From positions 91,540,965 to 91,604,964 of the forward strand of contig NC_044572.1 in NCBI RefSeq assembly GCF_901933205.1: a stretch of 64,000 bases of DNA, given 5' to 3'. The notes beneath the pieces are model-generated. The model was given only the letters and a program-made list of their open reading frames with translations. It was not told the DNA's origin and did not search any database. Below are positions 50,396-62,830 of the stretch, one piece after another. The translations under genes and the position numbers were made by a program. The stretch comes from Camarhynchus parvulus. Lineage: Eukaryota; Chordata; Aves; Passeriformes; Thraupidae. Every line of letters begins with the position of its first letter. The first letter of the stretch is position 1.

Positions 50396-52350
50396 GTCTC
50401 CCAAGGTGTTTTCATTTGCTTTTACTTCTTTTACAGCTGCTTCTCTTTGTCCACTCTGGTCCCTCTTTTCTCTGCCATCTCTTGTTATTCCTTTTCTTTC
50501 TGATCCTTCTGGACCATTTTTTTCTTTTCCTTTTTCAACTTGCATCTTTAGTTTATCCCACTTTATCCATTCTGCACAAAATGCAGGTCTGCAGTGCTTG
50601 CCCCTCATCTTGCCAGATCAGAGAGCACTGTCCCTTCATGCCATCTGAACAAGGGTAATCCTGGACACACAGACATTGTATGCAAATCTTCATGCAAGCG
50701 TGGATATGGCAAATACTCAGAGCAGAACAAACAGCAGTGGCAGTGGGGGCAATCAGAGGTTGTCTCATTTTTTAGTTCATCAGTGACCTCCTTCTAGCCC
50801 ATAATCCTGAGATTCTGAGTCTGTGAAAGAGACCCAAGGACCGTATCCCTTAAATCCAACAGAATGGATTCTGTGGCAAGCCATCTCTCCTGCAGTCTGC
50901 TGGACCTGTAAGCATAGTGTTGGTCTGTGTCCCTGCCAGCTCTGCTGGGTAAAATAAAAACCCTCAGTTTCCATACTTAAACATTGGAGGGGTCTCGTTT
51001 CCCAGAGTCTCACTGCAATGCTGCTGTGCCTGAATAGCACAGATCACCTGTCAGGTGTAGTGACCTTGCTGCATTTACAATGTAGAGCTTTTCTGTGCAG
51101 ATATAGCGGCTACATAGTCATGATTATGACAAAATTAAAGTCATGCCTTTGACTTTCAAATTCTGCAGTTCTTGCTCGTATCCCTCCCCAGAACTGCAAA
51201 CTTTTAGAGAAAGAGGGACCATATTTGATTGAAAAGGTTCTGTGAAGATGCCTTCTGCCAGAGCAGTCATGTCAAGGAAACAGATTGGCCAGACTATGAT
51301 GTTCAGAAAAGTGGCACTTTTTAGAGTGTCCTTGGAGAAAATCAGGTGTGGGTTTCAGTTAACTGAATACCCAGGAAGAATTGTGGTCCCCCAGGTTCTC
51401 AGGTAAGTGCAATTCATGGAAAGTGATTTAAAAACTGTTATTTTTAGGATGCAACTATGCATCTCAGCCTGGGTTGTCCAATTTTGCCAACAAGAAGTGC
51501 TCCCATTCAGGGTCTGAAAGCATTATTTACTTTCTTCTAGGTGTGCTCTGTGTAGATGGCTTTTGTCTATTTCCTTCCTATTAGATATGATTATAATTCA
51601 TGAGGGATGGAGAGGGTTCCAGCTGAAAAGATGGATAGATTTTAGCAATTCTGCTGCTCTTTTAAAGCCATGACCCTAAAAGGCACACATGGTATGAGTT
51701 GGCCAACAGTATTCTGGCAGACTCTGTAGACAGCTATTGAAGTCAATTTTTGGCAAGAATTTAGCTAGCTGGGTTGTGACCACACTTTTTATATAGCTAC
51801 TGTGGTTTATTTTGACATGGAGGGAGTGACGTGGCACACACACAGACAGCTTAGATTGTTACCATGTTAATGCTAAGAATATAAACATCAAAGGGTGGCA
51901 AATGTATTACTGCAGTTCAATGAGTTTCTATTGTCGTTGCAAATCAGCTTGATATTGATCAGCTTTGAGTACATCTGGATGTGGATCAGCCATCCTGAAG
52001 TATGAAGTGGATGCTACATACCTCTAAAATACCTGTCTTCTTTCCTAGTGCAATTTCATTTTCTTTTTCAAATCTGTGCAATGATGACAGCATTTACGTG
52101 GTTGCTGTCCTATTCATTGACTATGTCTCAACCAGGAAAGGCATTAGAGAATTCTTGTTCTGCATATGCTCTATATATGAGGGCTTGATATGCTCTTCTG
52201 TGAGGGCTTGAAGAAATAAGCTTCAGTTAGAAATTAAAGCTACATTTGTATTTTATAGAATTAAAATGGTAGATTGGGTCATAAATGTGAAACCTATTTT
52301 GCTGTCATTAGATATGATAATTGATAATTTCTGTTTATATATTTTCTTCC
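50396..52350. other. Non-genic DNA with a pyrimidine-rich patch
   Basis: The T/C-rich strand at 50400-50560 creates a very hydrophobic 103-codon frame (50347-50658), which I treat as a composition artefact. The small open frame at 51248-51406 is listed separately. Nothing else stands out. Confidence 0.5.
51248..51406 (+). other. Small ATG frame ending at a splice-donor consensus
   Basis: An ATG at 51248 opens a 52-residue frame with a balanced composition (MPSARAVMSRKQ... ending ...GRIVVPQVLR). The stop codon TAA at 51404-51406 lies within a consensus donor (CTCAG then GTAAGT at 51403). If the donor is used, the frame would continue into another exon. No family is recognised and chance is the default explanation. 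Confidence 0.15.
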
Positions 52351-52390
52351 ACACACAGAGACACAGAGACACAGAGACACACATACACAG
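52351..52390 (+). repeat. Short CACAGAGA-type repeat
   Basis: Three to four imperfect copies of an 8-base 'acagagac' unit are flanked by CA repeats. Confidence 0.85.
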
Positions 52391-55300
52391 TGTTTGTCAC
52401 AATTCAGTACAGCTGGTAATTTTCAGTTCACCAGAAACTCAGAATAGCAGAGAAATTGTTCAGTCAGGCTTGATGTGGAGAACAAGTGTTTGCACACACT
52501 CCTGGCTCTCTTTCTGGGAGGAAACTATCAAGAGAGGTTTGAAAAAGAAATGTTGAAGAGAAGAGAGTCAACACATTTTCCTGTTCTTTTTAATATACTT
52601 ATTGCGGATACACAGGTGCAGATTTAGCTGAGAAGTGAAGCAGGAGTTTGGATGCAATATCACTTTAATTGGAAAAGTGGACAGGAATGAAGAAGGCAGC
52701 ACTTTGCTACAGAGAATCTTCTGCTGAGTGTCATATCAACACTTGATCAATACTTGAGAGGGCATTCTTGAGAAATATTTTTTTTTATCTTTTTCGTCTT
52801 TTCTTCCCTAGTAGACTGGAAATCTTAAGACCCATCACAGCTTTCTGAGGAGGCAGGATTGACATGTGACCAGAAAAGAGCTTGTTAGCTCAGGACATTA
52901 AAAAACCCAAACTGTAGATAAACACAAACTGAGGGTAAAGTATCTCTCTTCTACCTTTCCACCCACCAGACAATGTTCTAGAGAACAAAGTCTTTTGTTT
53001 CCATGATTTCTGTCATACACCACACCAGACAAAAGTCTCTTTTGGGGCTGTGTATTCAGTGTGAGAAAAGCCAACTTCTCTCAAGAGTCATAGTAGATTC
53101 AGCTGTACCAAGAAAAGTTGGAGTTATGCAGGCACTCAAATCCAAATGCTCCCTCTTTCTTTCTCTGAAGGCCAAAATATTTCCTCAGATATACATATTC
53201 ATCTCCATTGAAGATAATGAGAGCAAGTTTCAAGGCAACTGCACAGAAACCAACTGTTATTTTCTGCAGTGAAATATGATTTGCTACAGAGTAAAATATG
53301 TCTCTTTTAAAAAATGTAAATTCCATATATAAACTCTTGACCTATCAATATTTCTGAAGGATCCCTCTCTCTTTGCTGTGTCAGCTGAGCAAGGAGACTG
53401 ACCACTTTATTAATTGGTCTTTTATGACATCGGGGGAAAAAATCATCCATTTTTGCTATAACATTAACATTAAGATTTAAAACTGAAATTCATCTTGTCT
53501 TCATGAAACAAATCTGAGATTTCATTTTCAGTTACATATATTTTATCTACATCCAAGAGCACCAGACAGTTTACTGAAATCCATCCTTCTCTGACATTGG
53601 CAATATCACAGAGAAAAGATCTAAATGTAACATGAAATATGAAAGTATTTAACACATTATAAATATAGATAAGTATATTTTTAATACAGATACATTGAAG
53701 AGGCATGGCAACCAGTTAAGTTCCTTTGAAAATGCCAAACCAATTGTTTATCTGATGCATGAAGCTGTAGGCAAGTATCCTAGTGATTTGCTTGCAATGT
53801 ACGAGCTTTTGTTCATGTTACACAGTGATGACAAACAAAATCTGCAAACTTCTCAAGTTTGTTTACAATATGATCCAATTAATTCACATATGATATTGAA
53901 TAACAGTTTCTGCTGTATTTAGTTGCTAACCATTTTTGACACCAAATATTTTTCCTAGTGGTTTTAGTATTCATGGTCAGGGATGGGAGAGGAAGGTGTG
54001 AAATCTTGATGGGATTAGATAGGGGAGGTCCAGCTACACCCATGTGATTCCCTCAAGCTCACCCTATATTTTTTGATGGGTTTGTTACTCTGCATCTTTC
54101 TGGTGTCTCCAGTTACTAGGGTGCATAACCTTATACTTACTGTTCTTACTCTTCACTGTAATAGACAGTGGAAAGTCAAATCCACCATACTATCCCTCTC
54201 ACAGACAGGCAGGCTATCTACAGAGAGTTTTAAGCTGGAATTTCCTTAATGCTCTGGTAAATTAAAAAAAGTACCATAAAACTGCACAGTATTTTAACTA
54301 CAAGAACGACTTCATGGTTACTTTGCTTTCACTGCAACTTGTGTGCATTCTCAGATCTTGCAAAACCCTTTCTAGGGATTCCACCAGAAGGTAGTTGGCA
54401 TTGCATCTCTGTGGTATACACACTGGCCAATTCAAGCAGAAGACAATTTTGGCTGAACGAGCTATGAAGCAGCAATGTCTATTCCATTAAGTACTGTCAT
54501 TCCAGCTGAATGTGGTTGCTTCAAACTAAGTCTGAAGGTACTGAAGATAGCAAGGTTGGTTCAATTATCCATTTGCACAAAACTTACCTGTTCTATTGTT
54601 TGAGAATCAATCACAAACATTCATCACCAACATATACATGAATATTGTTCATGACATGTGGAACTGTTTGTTGGCTGCAGGTTGCTGTCTGATGGGTATG
54701 TCCTCTAAACACAGAAGCCACTCATGACACATTCCCTCTGACTGTTGAGGAATTATTTCTAATATGTTCTTTTATGTGACTGTTTAAAAAATATTTTAAA
54801 GGTTATTAAAGATTTTAATGCAGAAAAATACTAAATAATTAATTTAAAAGACTGAGAAATAAGAAGTTTTTCAGTTTTTGAACAAGTGTCTTTGTCCACT
54901 TAAGAAATTAAGTGTGAAATGTGTGAGTGCCACTTAGCAGCCATCAGAAGAATAGATGGACAAAAGTTGTCCTGTAAAGGACCCTCTGGAATACAGCAAA
55001 TACAGTTTGTTTCTCCCAACACCTGCACAGGCTGCATCGCTGCTGCTATTTTCATCCAAATCCTGCCAATGGGTAATCAAAATCATCAGGGAGAACTCAC
55101 CACAGTGAAACATTGTCTGTCTTGAGTAGTTACAGTGTATTCATCTGGACAAAAATGTGAGTGTGGAGTAAGTCCATTTTGCAGATACAAGAACTGACTG
55201 ACCAGTTATTATAGCAGTTATAACAATATGGATGTCTGGGCTGTGTCTGCGCAGATGATCCATGCAGAAACAGAGAAGCCTCATATCATAGTAAAAATAA

Positions 55301-56263
55301 AAGGTGGTACTGCCTTGAAGAAACTGCCACTAAAATTCTATCTAGTCCTGTCTTTAGGAAAGGGTTCAGAAGAGAGTAACAAGTCTGAAAAACCTACATA
55401 AGTGTGATGGATGCAATATGCTATTAAGAAAGAGCTTAAAAGAAGAGTCATGCCAGAAAAGAGCTGTTGAACACCAAAGAAAATGGCAGAAATGAGACTG
55501 CTATTTCTGGAAAGTAAATGTAGAAAATCAAGCTAGAAATTATGTGCCTACCTCTTGGCATGGTTAGTTGATGCCTGGACATGAACCTTGCTTTTGTCAC
55601 ATGAAATCGTTAAACCAATACTGGATATATTACAAAAGCTGTATTCCACCTCAGTCAGGAGTTCTGAGTTTGCAAGTGTTTTCAGGTGTTGGACCAAAAA
55701 GGTCAGCAATCAAGTAATCCCAAAGACCCTGCTAAAAAGAAGAAAGTGCTTCTAAAAACTTACTTGGAAAGCACTCAAGTGGAAATATTAGTCACGGACT
55801 GGAGCAAACAGATTTATACAATGCTATCTATAAAAGCAGAATAATTTTATGCACTGAACAGTAAGGAAGTTTTCAATGCTGAAATTTTGAGCATTTTACC
55901 ACAGTAAAAAATAATAACTGGCAGCTTGCCTGTAACAGAGGAATCTCATCTAGGCTTTTGTGCGGAAGCAAAGGGTCTCATAGCACTTGCAGCTGAGTTG
56001 CAATGCATCTCCGGCATAAGCATCATTTGATAACCATTATGCTTTCTAATCACTTTCTAATTAAGATGTGTTATTACAAATATGATGTGCAGCTGTACTT
56101 TATTTGTCATATCCTTCCTTGGACTTATTGGCTCCAACCTGTAGTCTAATTTTCATACTGTAGGGCTGCCTGAAAAAGTTCATTTTGTCAGTTTTGGCTG
56201 CTAAGCTGGAAACTTCATTCCTGCTGCAGTATGTTACCTATGCCCATCTCCTTTGATATTTCC
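52391..56263. other. Non-genic AT-rich DNA
   Basis: No gene is recognised. The segment around 55360-55740 has a vague resemblance to old LINE sequence, but I could not support it. Confidence 0.5.
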
Positions 56264-56430
56264 CCCTTCCCTTCCCTTCCCTTCCCTTCCCTTCCCTTCC
56301 CTTCCCTTCCCTTCCCTTCCCTTCCCTTCCCTTCCCTTCCCTTCCCTTCCCTTCCCTTCCCTTCCCTTCCCTTCCCTTCCCTTCCCTTCCCTTCCCTTCC
56401 CTTCCCTTCCCTTCCCTTCCCTTCCTTCCC
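56264..56430 (+). repeat. CCCTT pentanucleotide microsatellite, about 33 copies
   Basis: An uninterrupted CCCTT array of about 167 bases (AAGGG on the minus strand). It is the longest simple repeat in the window. It produces false open frames in several frames on both strands (SLPFP- and GREGK-type repeats). Confidence 0.98.
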
Positions 56431-56470
56431 TTCCTTCCTTCCTTCCTTCCTTCCTTCTTTCCTTCCTTCC
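56431..56470 (+). repeat. TTCC tetranucleotide tract joined to the pentamer array
   Basis: About ten TTCC units follow the CCCTT array directly, interrupted once by a TTCTTT variant. The compound structure suggests that one motif arose from the other by base loss. Confidence 0.95.
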
Positions 56471-57050
56471 CACATCCCCAATCTCTCCTGCTGAATTAAA
56501 ACAAATGTGGCCCAGACACCCAATGAAATTATGGCATGGCTGTCTCTGTAGCTGATGGCACCCCAGGCTGACTCCTCCTTCTGCTTCGAATGATCAGGTC
56601 AGTTGGAAGCAACCTTTGCTACATGGCCCTAAATTCCCAGCTCTGGATTATCATGACTAAGGAATTAAAGGTAAAAGGGGCTTTTGACAAAACCAAGTAA
56701 TAGCAGCTTCTGGACAGAATATTGTATTCAACCATCTCACATCTGAATGACAATCACATTTTCAAATGTTTTGTTCATCTTCTCACGTAAGAATACAATG
56801 TGTTCACATGATTGGTTCTAATTGCATTTGTAAAACTCATTGATATTTTTCATATTTTACACTGCTTACTTGTTTTATTTAGTGCAAAAAGCAATGCACT
56901 AAAGTGGACTGCAGCATTACTAAGGCATAATGTTTCACACTGAGAGGTCTGGATACCATAAAAAATCCCAAATGGATACTATAAGTGAGATACGGGAATC
57001 ACTACTGTATTCTAAATGCAGTTAATACCATTCTACTGACTTCACTATCA

Positions 57051-57120
57051 ACGTTACAACCCTGCAGTACAGAATATCCTATCCAATGTTACAAGACTGC
57101 AGTACAGAATATCCTACCAA
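57051..57120 (+). repeat. Two-copy 35-base tandem duplication
   Basis: The unit at 57051-57085 is repeated at 57086-57120. Both copies share the core 'ctgcagtacagaatatccta', with only a few substitutions, so this looks like a fairly recent duplication. Confidence 0.93.
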
Positions 57121-57338
57121 GTCTTTGGAGATCTAGCAAAATTATTTATGTTCAGGTTTCTGACGAGCATTTTTATGTATGTTTCTGCACCACACATTGC
57201 CCAAAAGGAAGGAAAAAAAAGAGGAAGCATAGTTAGTTTTATTCACTATTACTCTTGGTTACTACTCTATTATTTCTGGGTTTATGTAACTAGTGTTACA
57301 TAATGTGTGCAACAATTATCATAATATTTCCATTGTAG

Positions 57339-57384
57339 GTTTCTAAAGAAATGAAGACGTTTAAAATGTCTGTTAACTACCAAG
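57339..57384 (+). other. Candidate small exon, 46 bases
   Basis: An AG acceptor ('atttccattgtag', ending at 57338) and a donor (CCAAG then GTAATG at 57385) bracket 46 bases, open in the frame reading VSKEMKTFKMSVNYQ. The pyrimidine tract is weak, and the peptide is not recognised. Confidence 0.15.
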
Positions 57385-58732
57385 GTAATGTTTCATCATC
57401 CCCTCTTTTGGTGGTAAAGCAAATACAGAATTGAAAAGATGAATCTCCATATTCTCATGCTATACAAGCAACATTAATTAATTCAACATGACAAGCTTTG
57501 TGAAGTATCTGGGTAAGTCAATCTAGTATCATTTTGTTCATGAAGCCCAAAATATAGACTGACAAAGCACAAGTATGAAATGCATTTCAATCAGTTTAAT
57601 CAAATAGAGTCAATGTAAAGAAAAGGGGCATTGTCAAGATGTGTCAGTGAACATTTGACCTGCCTTGCAGTTAATATTGTTTTTGTGCAAATTTCTCTTG
57701 GGGGGATAGCCACTCTGCTCTGCATTTCAGTTCTAAAAAATGAAAATTTAATTTTTGATCTGGTGAGTGGAAATCTTTAGTAGGAATGATATAGGAAAAC
57801 ATCACTTGCAAATAATTATTCACACGCTATCTGAACTTGTGAAATCAAACCCTTTAAAGAAACTAGACTATTCAGTGTGGCTTTGACTTGATTGTAGGAA
57901 ATTTTGCTTTGTCTGAATGATCTTTTTTGTCTGTTTTGTGAGATGCCAAAGATGAGAGTACAGAGTACCAAATTCAAAATCTGCTGGAGAGTTTAGCTTG
58001 TTCTCTTCTCTAAGACTTGCACAGGAAAAAGATGAGGGTGCAAAGTGAACCTTGACCAGAGCCAAGTGGCCACAGAGCTTGGGAAGCTGTGACTTTTAAG
58101 GGCCGTGGAAGGAGCTTGCCACAGATGGCTTCAGTGAGACTTCAAGAGGGATTCCCTGGTAAGATAATTCAGGATTTCTCCCAGGACAGAGTACCCAAAT
58201 CTGCCTTACTTCTCTGCATCCCAAATGTCCCTTTATGGTCCCAGCGAAAAGTAAAGCAGAATGCAGGTCTGTATTATTTCTGAAAATTTCTTCACAGATT
58301 TATTTTCACAGTGCTTGATCTAAGGTTACAGTTTCTGATCATGCTCAATATGCAGAATAATTTAATGATCAAATCACGGCACAAAAGGATTGTGTTTTGT
58401 CTGTAAATCCACTCCTCTGCCAGGGAATAATGCAGTTATTTAAAGGGCTTTTAAATCTGTCTGTTACTTTCTCTGAAAACTATAGATTAGGCAGGATTTA
58501 AATTCACTGACTGAGGACACACATGTATGCTCAGCAGAAACCAGAAAAGTAGCTGTTAACATTTTTTCTCAAGAGAAGAGAAAAAAGCTATGAGTGTGAC
58601 CAAGATTTGGAGAACAATTTCAAAAGCCCATTTTCCACAACAATATGTATTTGATGTTTCATTTGTTGTTTCATTTTCTGGACCTTCAGCTTTTGCTGCC
58701 TAAAGAAATCTTCACTGTCTAGCACCTGTGGT

Positions 58733-58792
58733 GACTTCAGACACAGGAATCAAATTTGCCAGGATATAGAGAGATCTGCAAGGTGAGTCTCT
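58733..58792 (+). other. Candidate exon, 60 bases
   Basis: The acceptor 'cttcactgtctag' (ending at 58732) and the strong donor TGCAAG then GTGAGT at 58793 bracket 60 bases. One frame is open across them (TCGDFRHRNQICQDIERSA). No family is recognised. Confidence 0.17.
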
Positions 58793-58842
58793 AATAAATG
58801 CCAGAGCAAACCTCTCTATCCACCTCTTTGGAATGTTGAGTG

Positions 58843-59250
58843 TTAGCCCCCAGGAACGAATGCTGACTTACCAGTGCTAACTTTTCTATCACTCCTTAGA
58901 GACAAGAGGAAACCCACAAATTCTATGAATTTCATCCCCTCTGATGATTGCCATTTGTACCCTCTCTCCTGATTCCTGGTTCCTTCTCCTCCCCAAATGT
59001 TGATGGAGCCATTCCTAGAGCACACCAGAGCCCATGAAAGTGTGACCAGAGCATAGCCAAGCTCTGGAATCCCAGTGGACCAAGTCATACTTCCAATATG
59101 TGCACACTCTGGTCTGAGCAGGGACCATTGTAATGACTCATCTTCAGGGCACGTTCCTGAAGCAATGCTCCAAAGATCAGGACCACACATTTTTCTCAAC
59201 CTGTTGATGGGTGAACCATGAAATGTACACAAATCTGGAGAGCTCTCCAT
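58843..59250 (-). other. Unrecognised 135-codon open frame
   Basis: A minus-strand ATG (complement of 59248-59250) opens a 135-codon frame in a segment more GC-rich than its surroundings. The product would be tryptophan- and serine-rich, with no signal peptide or domain that I recognise. It could be an eroded retroelement or a chance frame. Confidence 0.12.
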
Positions 59251-62200
59251 ATAATTCAGTGTTTCTCCTGGACTTCTTGGAATCTCAGTACCATATGGAA
59301 GGGTTGCAAGTTCTTTTATGTGATTTTTTTAATGCCTCCTTCTTCAAACTTTGATGGAATGAGTTTAGAGGTATGTGGAAAGAATGATTAGCTGCAATTT
59401 AATGAATCACAGGAAAGGCTGATGCCTGGTTCCAGCTCTGGAGACCCACCTGTATCAGCCCTATTTATTTGAAGTGGTTTACCCTGTAGTTTTATAGCCA
59501 ATGAACTAGAATAACCAAAATGGTCTGAATTGTCTTATTTTGATATTTGCAGCATTTTCACCCCAATATTTTATATAAACCTTTCTCTTTTTCATGAATA
59601 TATGCTGCTTAGTCCTTGACTAAAACATTTAACAGTGTGAGAGTGGAGTATTTTGCTGCTACAGACTTAGACCTTCCGAAGAGCCTAATCAAAACCAGAT
59701 TTTTTTCCTTTAATTGGAAAAGAAATGAGTGTTTTGCACTACACACTAGCTAGTTAGTGCTATCATAAGCAACACCCTATTAATCACGTACCATTTTTTG
59801 CAGCTGTGTACAGTAACTGACCTGCCTAGATACACTATAACTGTAGCAATTAAGGATCTTTTGTATTTTTTATGTAATTACCACTTCTGAGCTAGGATGC
59901 TAAATACTTGGGACATTTGGGGTTATAATTTCAAGGTCATTATATTTTTGTTCATCTCATTTCCTAGGAAACCTATTTGCAGACTTGCCTAAAGCATCCC
60001 AGATACTGTACATTAAAGTATGGCAAATTAATTCAATCCTACCTCCTTCCACTCAGTAGGTACATGTCCATATTTCCAGTGTCTAATACACAGTATATTT
60101 TTAAATTGTAAACTATTGCATGTTTTAATGATGCAAACAATGGAGAGACCAAATAAGCTAAAAGAGCTAACACATTTATCTCTACATTCTGCCATCTGTT
60201 TGAAACTGCTGATGTAATTCCAGTTTTAAATTACATTAGATCCTGCCTTCTGGACCCCTTTCCCTATTTACTTTTTTTTTTTTTTTAAGCCTTTAGAGAA
60301 AGCAGTGCCTTCAGGTTGTTGACTACATAATAAGAAACTTTGTCTTTGACTGTTTTCAATCTAGACTTAAATTTCGGTTTCCTGGACAAAGAGGTATAGT
60401 GAAATAATAGCTTTATTTCCAAAAGATGAAATTATTCTCTGTGTACAATTTGATGAGATCTGTTTTCAGCAATAAGGCTAGCAACCAGCAGATTTGTTTA
60501 TATTGAAGAAACAGCAAAGATTAAGGTTTGTGTTCTTGCATATTCTATTGTCTAATGATGGAATTCCAGTTTTATCTCTGTGCTTATGCTTCAGAATTAG
60601 TTGAATTTTTTTATGTAACCTCTTCCCCTTATTTTATTGACTTAGTTAACAAACTTGTATTTATTTTTCTTAGCACTTCCTTTGCCTTTTCAGTCCAACC
60701 CTCCATTCTCTGTTCTTCTGGCATCTTGTGACTCAAATTACTTATTTGTCTGGATCTGATACTAATGTTGATCTTTTAACGATTTGCTTACAGGCATGTT
60801 GGTCAGGGTCTGTCTTCAGCATTATCTATCAAACACATAGCCTGATTTTTGCACAGTTATTTTAATGTCTTGAAAATTCAGACTTTAAAACATTTGCATC
60901 ACATAAATTAAATTAATGTGTTCTGGTTTACAGTTAATTTTTTTTAAAAAATTACTTTGTTTATATTCATTATATACCCACCGAATATAGAAGGACTAGA
61001 GAAGGACTTTGAAGAGAAGTTGGAGTTCTATGCTAAAAAGTTTTCAGACTCTTCATTTGAATTGATTTTAAAAAGAGATATCACATAATTAAAAATCAAG
61101 AAAAAATGCAATTCAAGCTACATTTTATTCATCATAGCAAAGAAATTTTTCATAAGCATATTTTCAAAAGTCATGATAACATTTTAAGAAATTGTACAGA
61201 TTTTAAGATGATTGTAACAACTTACCCACTTAGAATTTCCAAACCATACCAGGCAAAAGTCTAAAGAAAATGTTGAAATAGATTGGTTTGATTGTGATAA
61301 TTTTCTAGAAAGTTCAGATTGCTAATGAAAATTACTTTCATTAAAATATTTGCCTAGATTTAATTTAGAAAATTCTTTAAAATGAAATGAAACCCCAAAA
61401 CGCCTAAGCCTTTTTTTTTGTTTGTTTGCTTTGGAAGGGAAACAGACACTGGCTTCATTTTGAATTCAAACAGATGATTTTATCTTTCACTATCTGACAT
61501 AAAATAAAGAAAAATTGTTATTAATAAAATTTAGAAAATTTAAGTAATATGAAATGCTAGTCCTCTTAAAGAATGGTGTGTAGGAGCTATAACTGTTGTC
61601 TTACACAAATCTTAAATATTCTCATTGAACCAGCTTCCAGAATGGTAGCAATTTTAGTGCATCGGTCACTGATCCATGCCAGTTTCTGGTGAGGAACCTG
61701 GACCAAAGTTTCAAAATTCCTAAAGCACTGCTACCTATAAAAATATACACAGTCAGTCACTATGATTTCAGCTATCATCATACTCAATGAGAACAAAAGT
61801 TTGGTGACTGAATTGCAACAAACTTAGTATAGGCTTTCTGCATTTTCTCTCCAGACACTGAAGCCAATGGTTAAACTTAAAGTGGTGGCCAGCTGTTGGG
61901 AATATGGATGACTCCCTTGATCCTTTGTCTAGGCTGGCCACCACCAGTAGTCAAAATCTGAAGCAGGCAGGTTCAATATAATGTTCCCTCTCACTCCAGC
62001 ATTGCTAACCTAGGTTGGATGGATATGGAAAAAGTCAGCAGGTTCCTATCAATTTTTGAGGACTAAGTCAAGTATTAATTTGTTCAATTCTGGATTTTCA
62101 AAGATTTTTGGATTTTCATGGTATATAACCACATAAACCATTTATTCATATTTTCATATACGACTATGTTCTATGATGATTCATCTTTCTATGAAAAATA

Positions 62201-62283
62201 AGTGCATAAAAGTTAAACCACAGATGTCCAGGTATGGTAAAACAAATATGTATTTTAAATAGATCTGAAGCTGATATCACAGA

Positions 62284-62830
62284 TTCATAGAATCATAAAA
62301 TGGCTTAGGTTGGAAGGGACTTTAAAGATTATGGAGTTCCAAATCAGAATCCCTGGGCAGGGATATTCAGGGCCCTGTTCAACCTGGCCTTGAACATTTC
62401 CAGGGTTGGGGCATCCACAATTTATTTGGACAAGAGGTTCCAGCGCCTCATCACACTATGAGCAAAGAATTTCTTCCTAACACCTAGCTGAGATATTTCC
62501 TCTTTTAGTTTAAAAACTGTTCCTCTTGTCCTATTACTAAAAAGAGTAACTAAAAAGTTACTCTTCCTCCCTTTCTAAGTGACCTTTAAGTACTGTCAGG
62601 CCCCACTGAGGTCTTCCTGGAGCCTCCACTTCTCCAGGCTGAACAACCCCAAGTTTCATCCTGTCTTCATAGGACAGATGCTCCAGCCCCGTGAACCTTT
62701 CTGTCCCCCTCCTCTGGACCTGCTCCAACATGTCCACATCTCTCCTGGGATGGGGACCTCGGAGGTGGATGCAGGTCTCATGAGGGCAGAGTAGAGGTTC
62801 AGAAACACCTCCCTCGACCTGCTGGCCAAA
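62284..62830 (-). mobile_element. CR1 LINE 3' half, inverse, well preserved
   Basis: On the minus strand this is about 550 bases of CR1 ending in the octamer tail ('attcatagaatcataaaatg' at 62284). The inverse 3' region follows ('tcaacctggccttgaacatt' and 'ggttccagcgcctcatcaca'). Then comes the end of the ORF ('ctggagcctccacttctcca', 'aggacagatgctccagcccc'), which corresponds to the family's LEQVQRR..E...GLEHLSYEDR block. One frame in that block remains readable for about 90 codons. It is 5'-truncated near 62830. It is among the best-preserved copies in the window. Confidence 0.96.

Larger units (their letters stand above)
56471..62283. other. Non-genic AT-rich DNA with exon-like islands
   Basis: No confident gene is visible. 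Candidate exons at 57339-57384 and 58733-58792 and a 35-base tandem duplication at 57051-57120 are listed separately. A minus-strand frame at 58843-59250 (135 codons) has no recognised motif. A 15-base T run lies at 60272-60286. Confidence 0.5.

Noticed and set aside
50347..50658. 103-codon very hydrophobic frame resembling a membrane protein
   Set aside because: The leucine/phenylalanine richness follows from a T/C-rich strand, and it starts inside one arm of the inverted repeat pair.
55360..55740. Possible ancient LINE remnant
   Set aside because: Only one short phrase resembled LINE sequence, which is not enough for a call.
56215..56555. Open frames of 79-102 codons on both strands
   Set aside because: They are translations of the CCCTT/TTCC simple repeat (SLPFP and GREGK repeats), with no non-repeat core.
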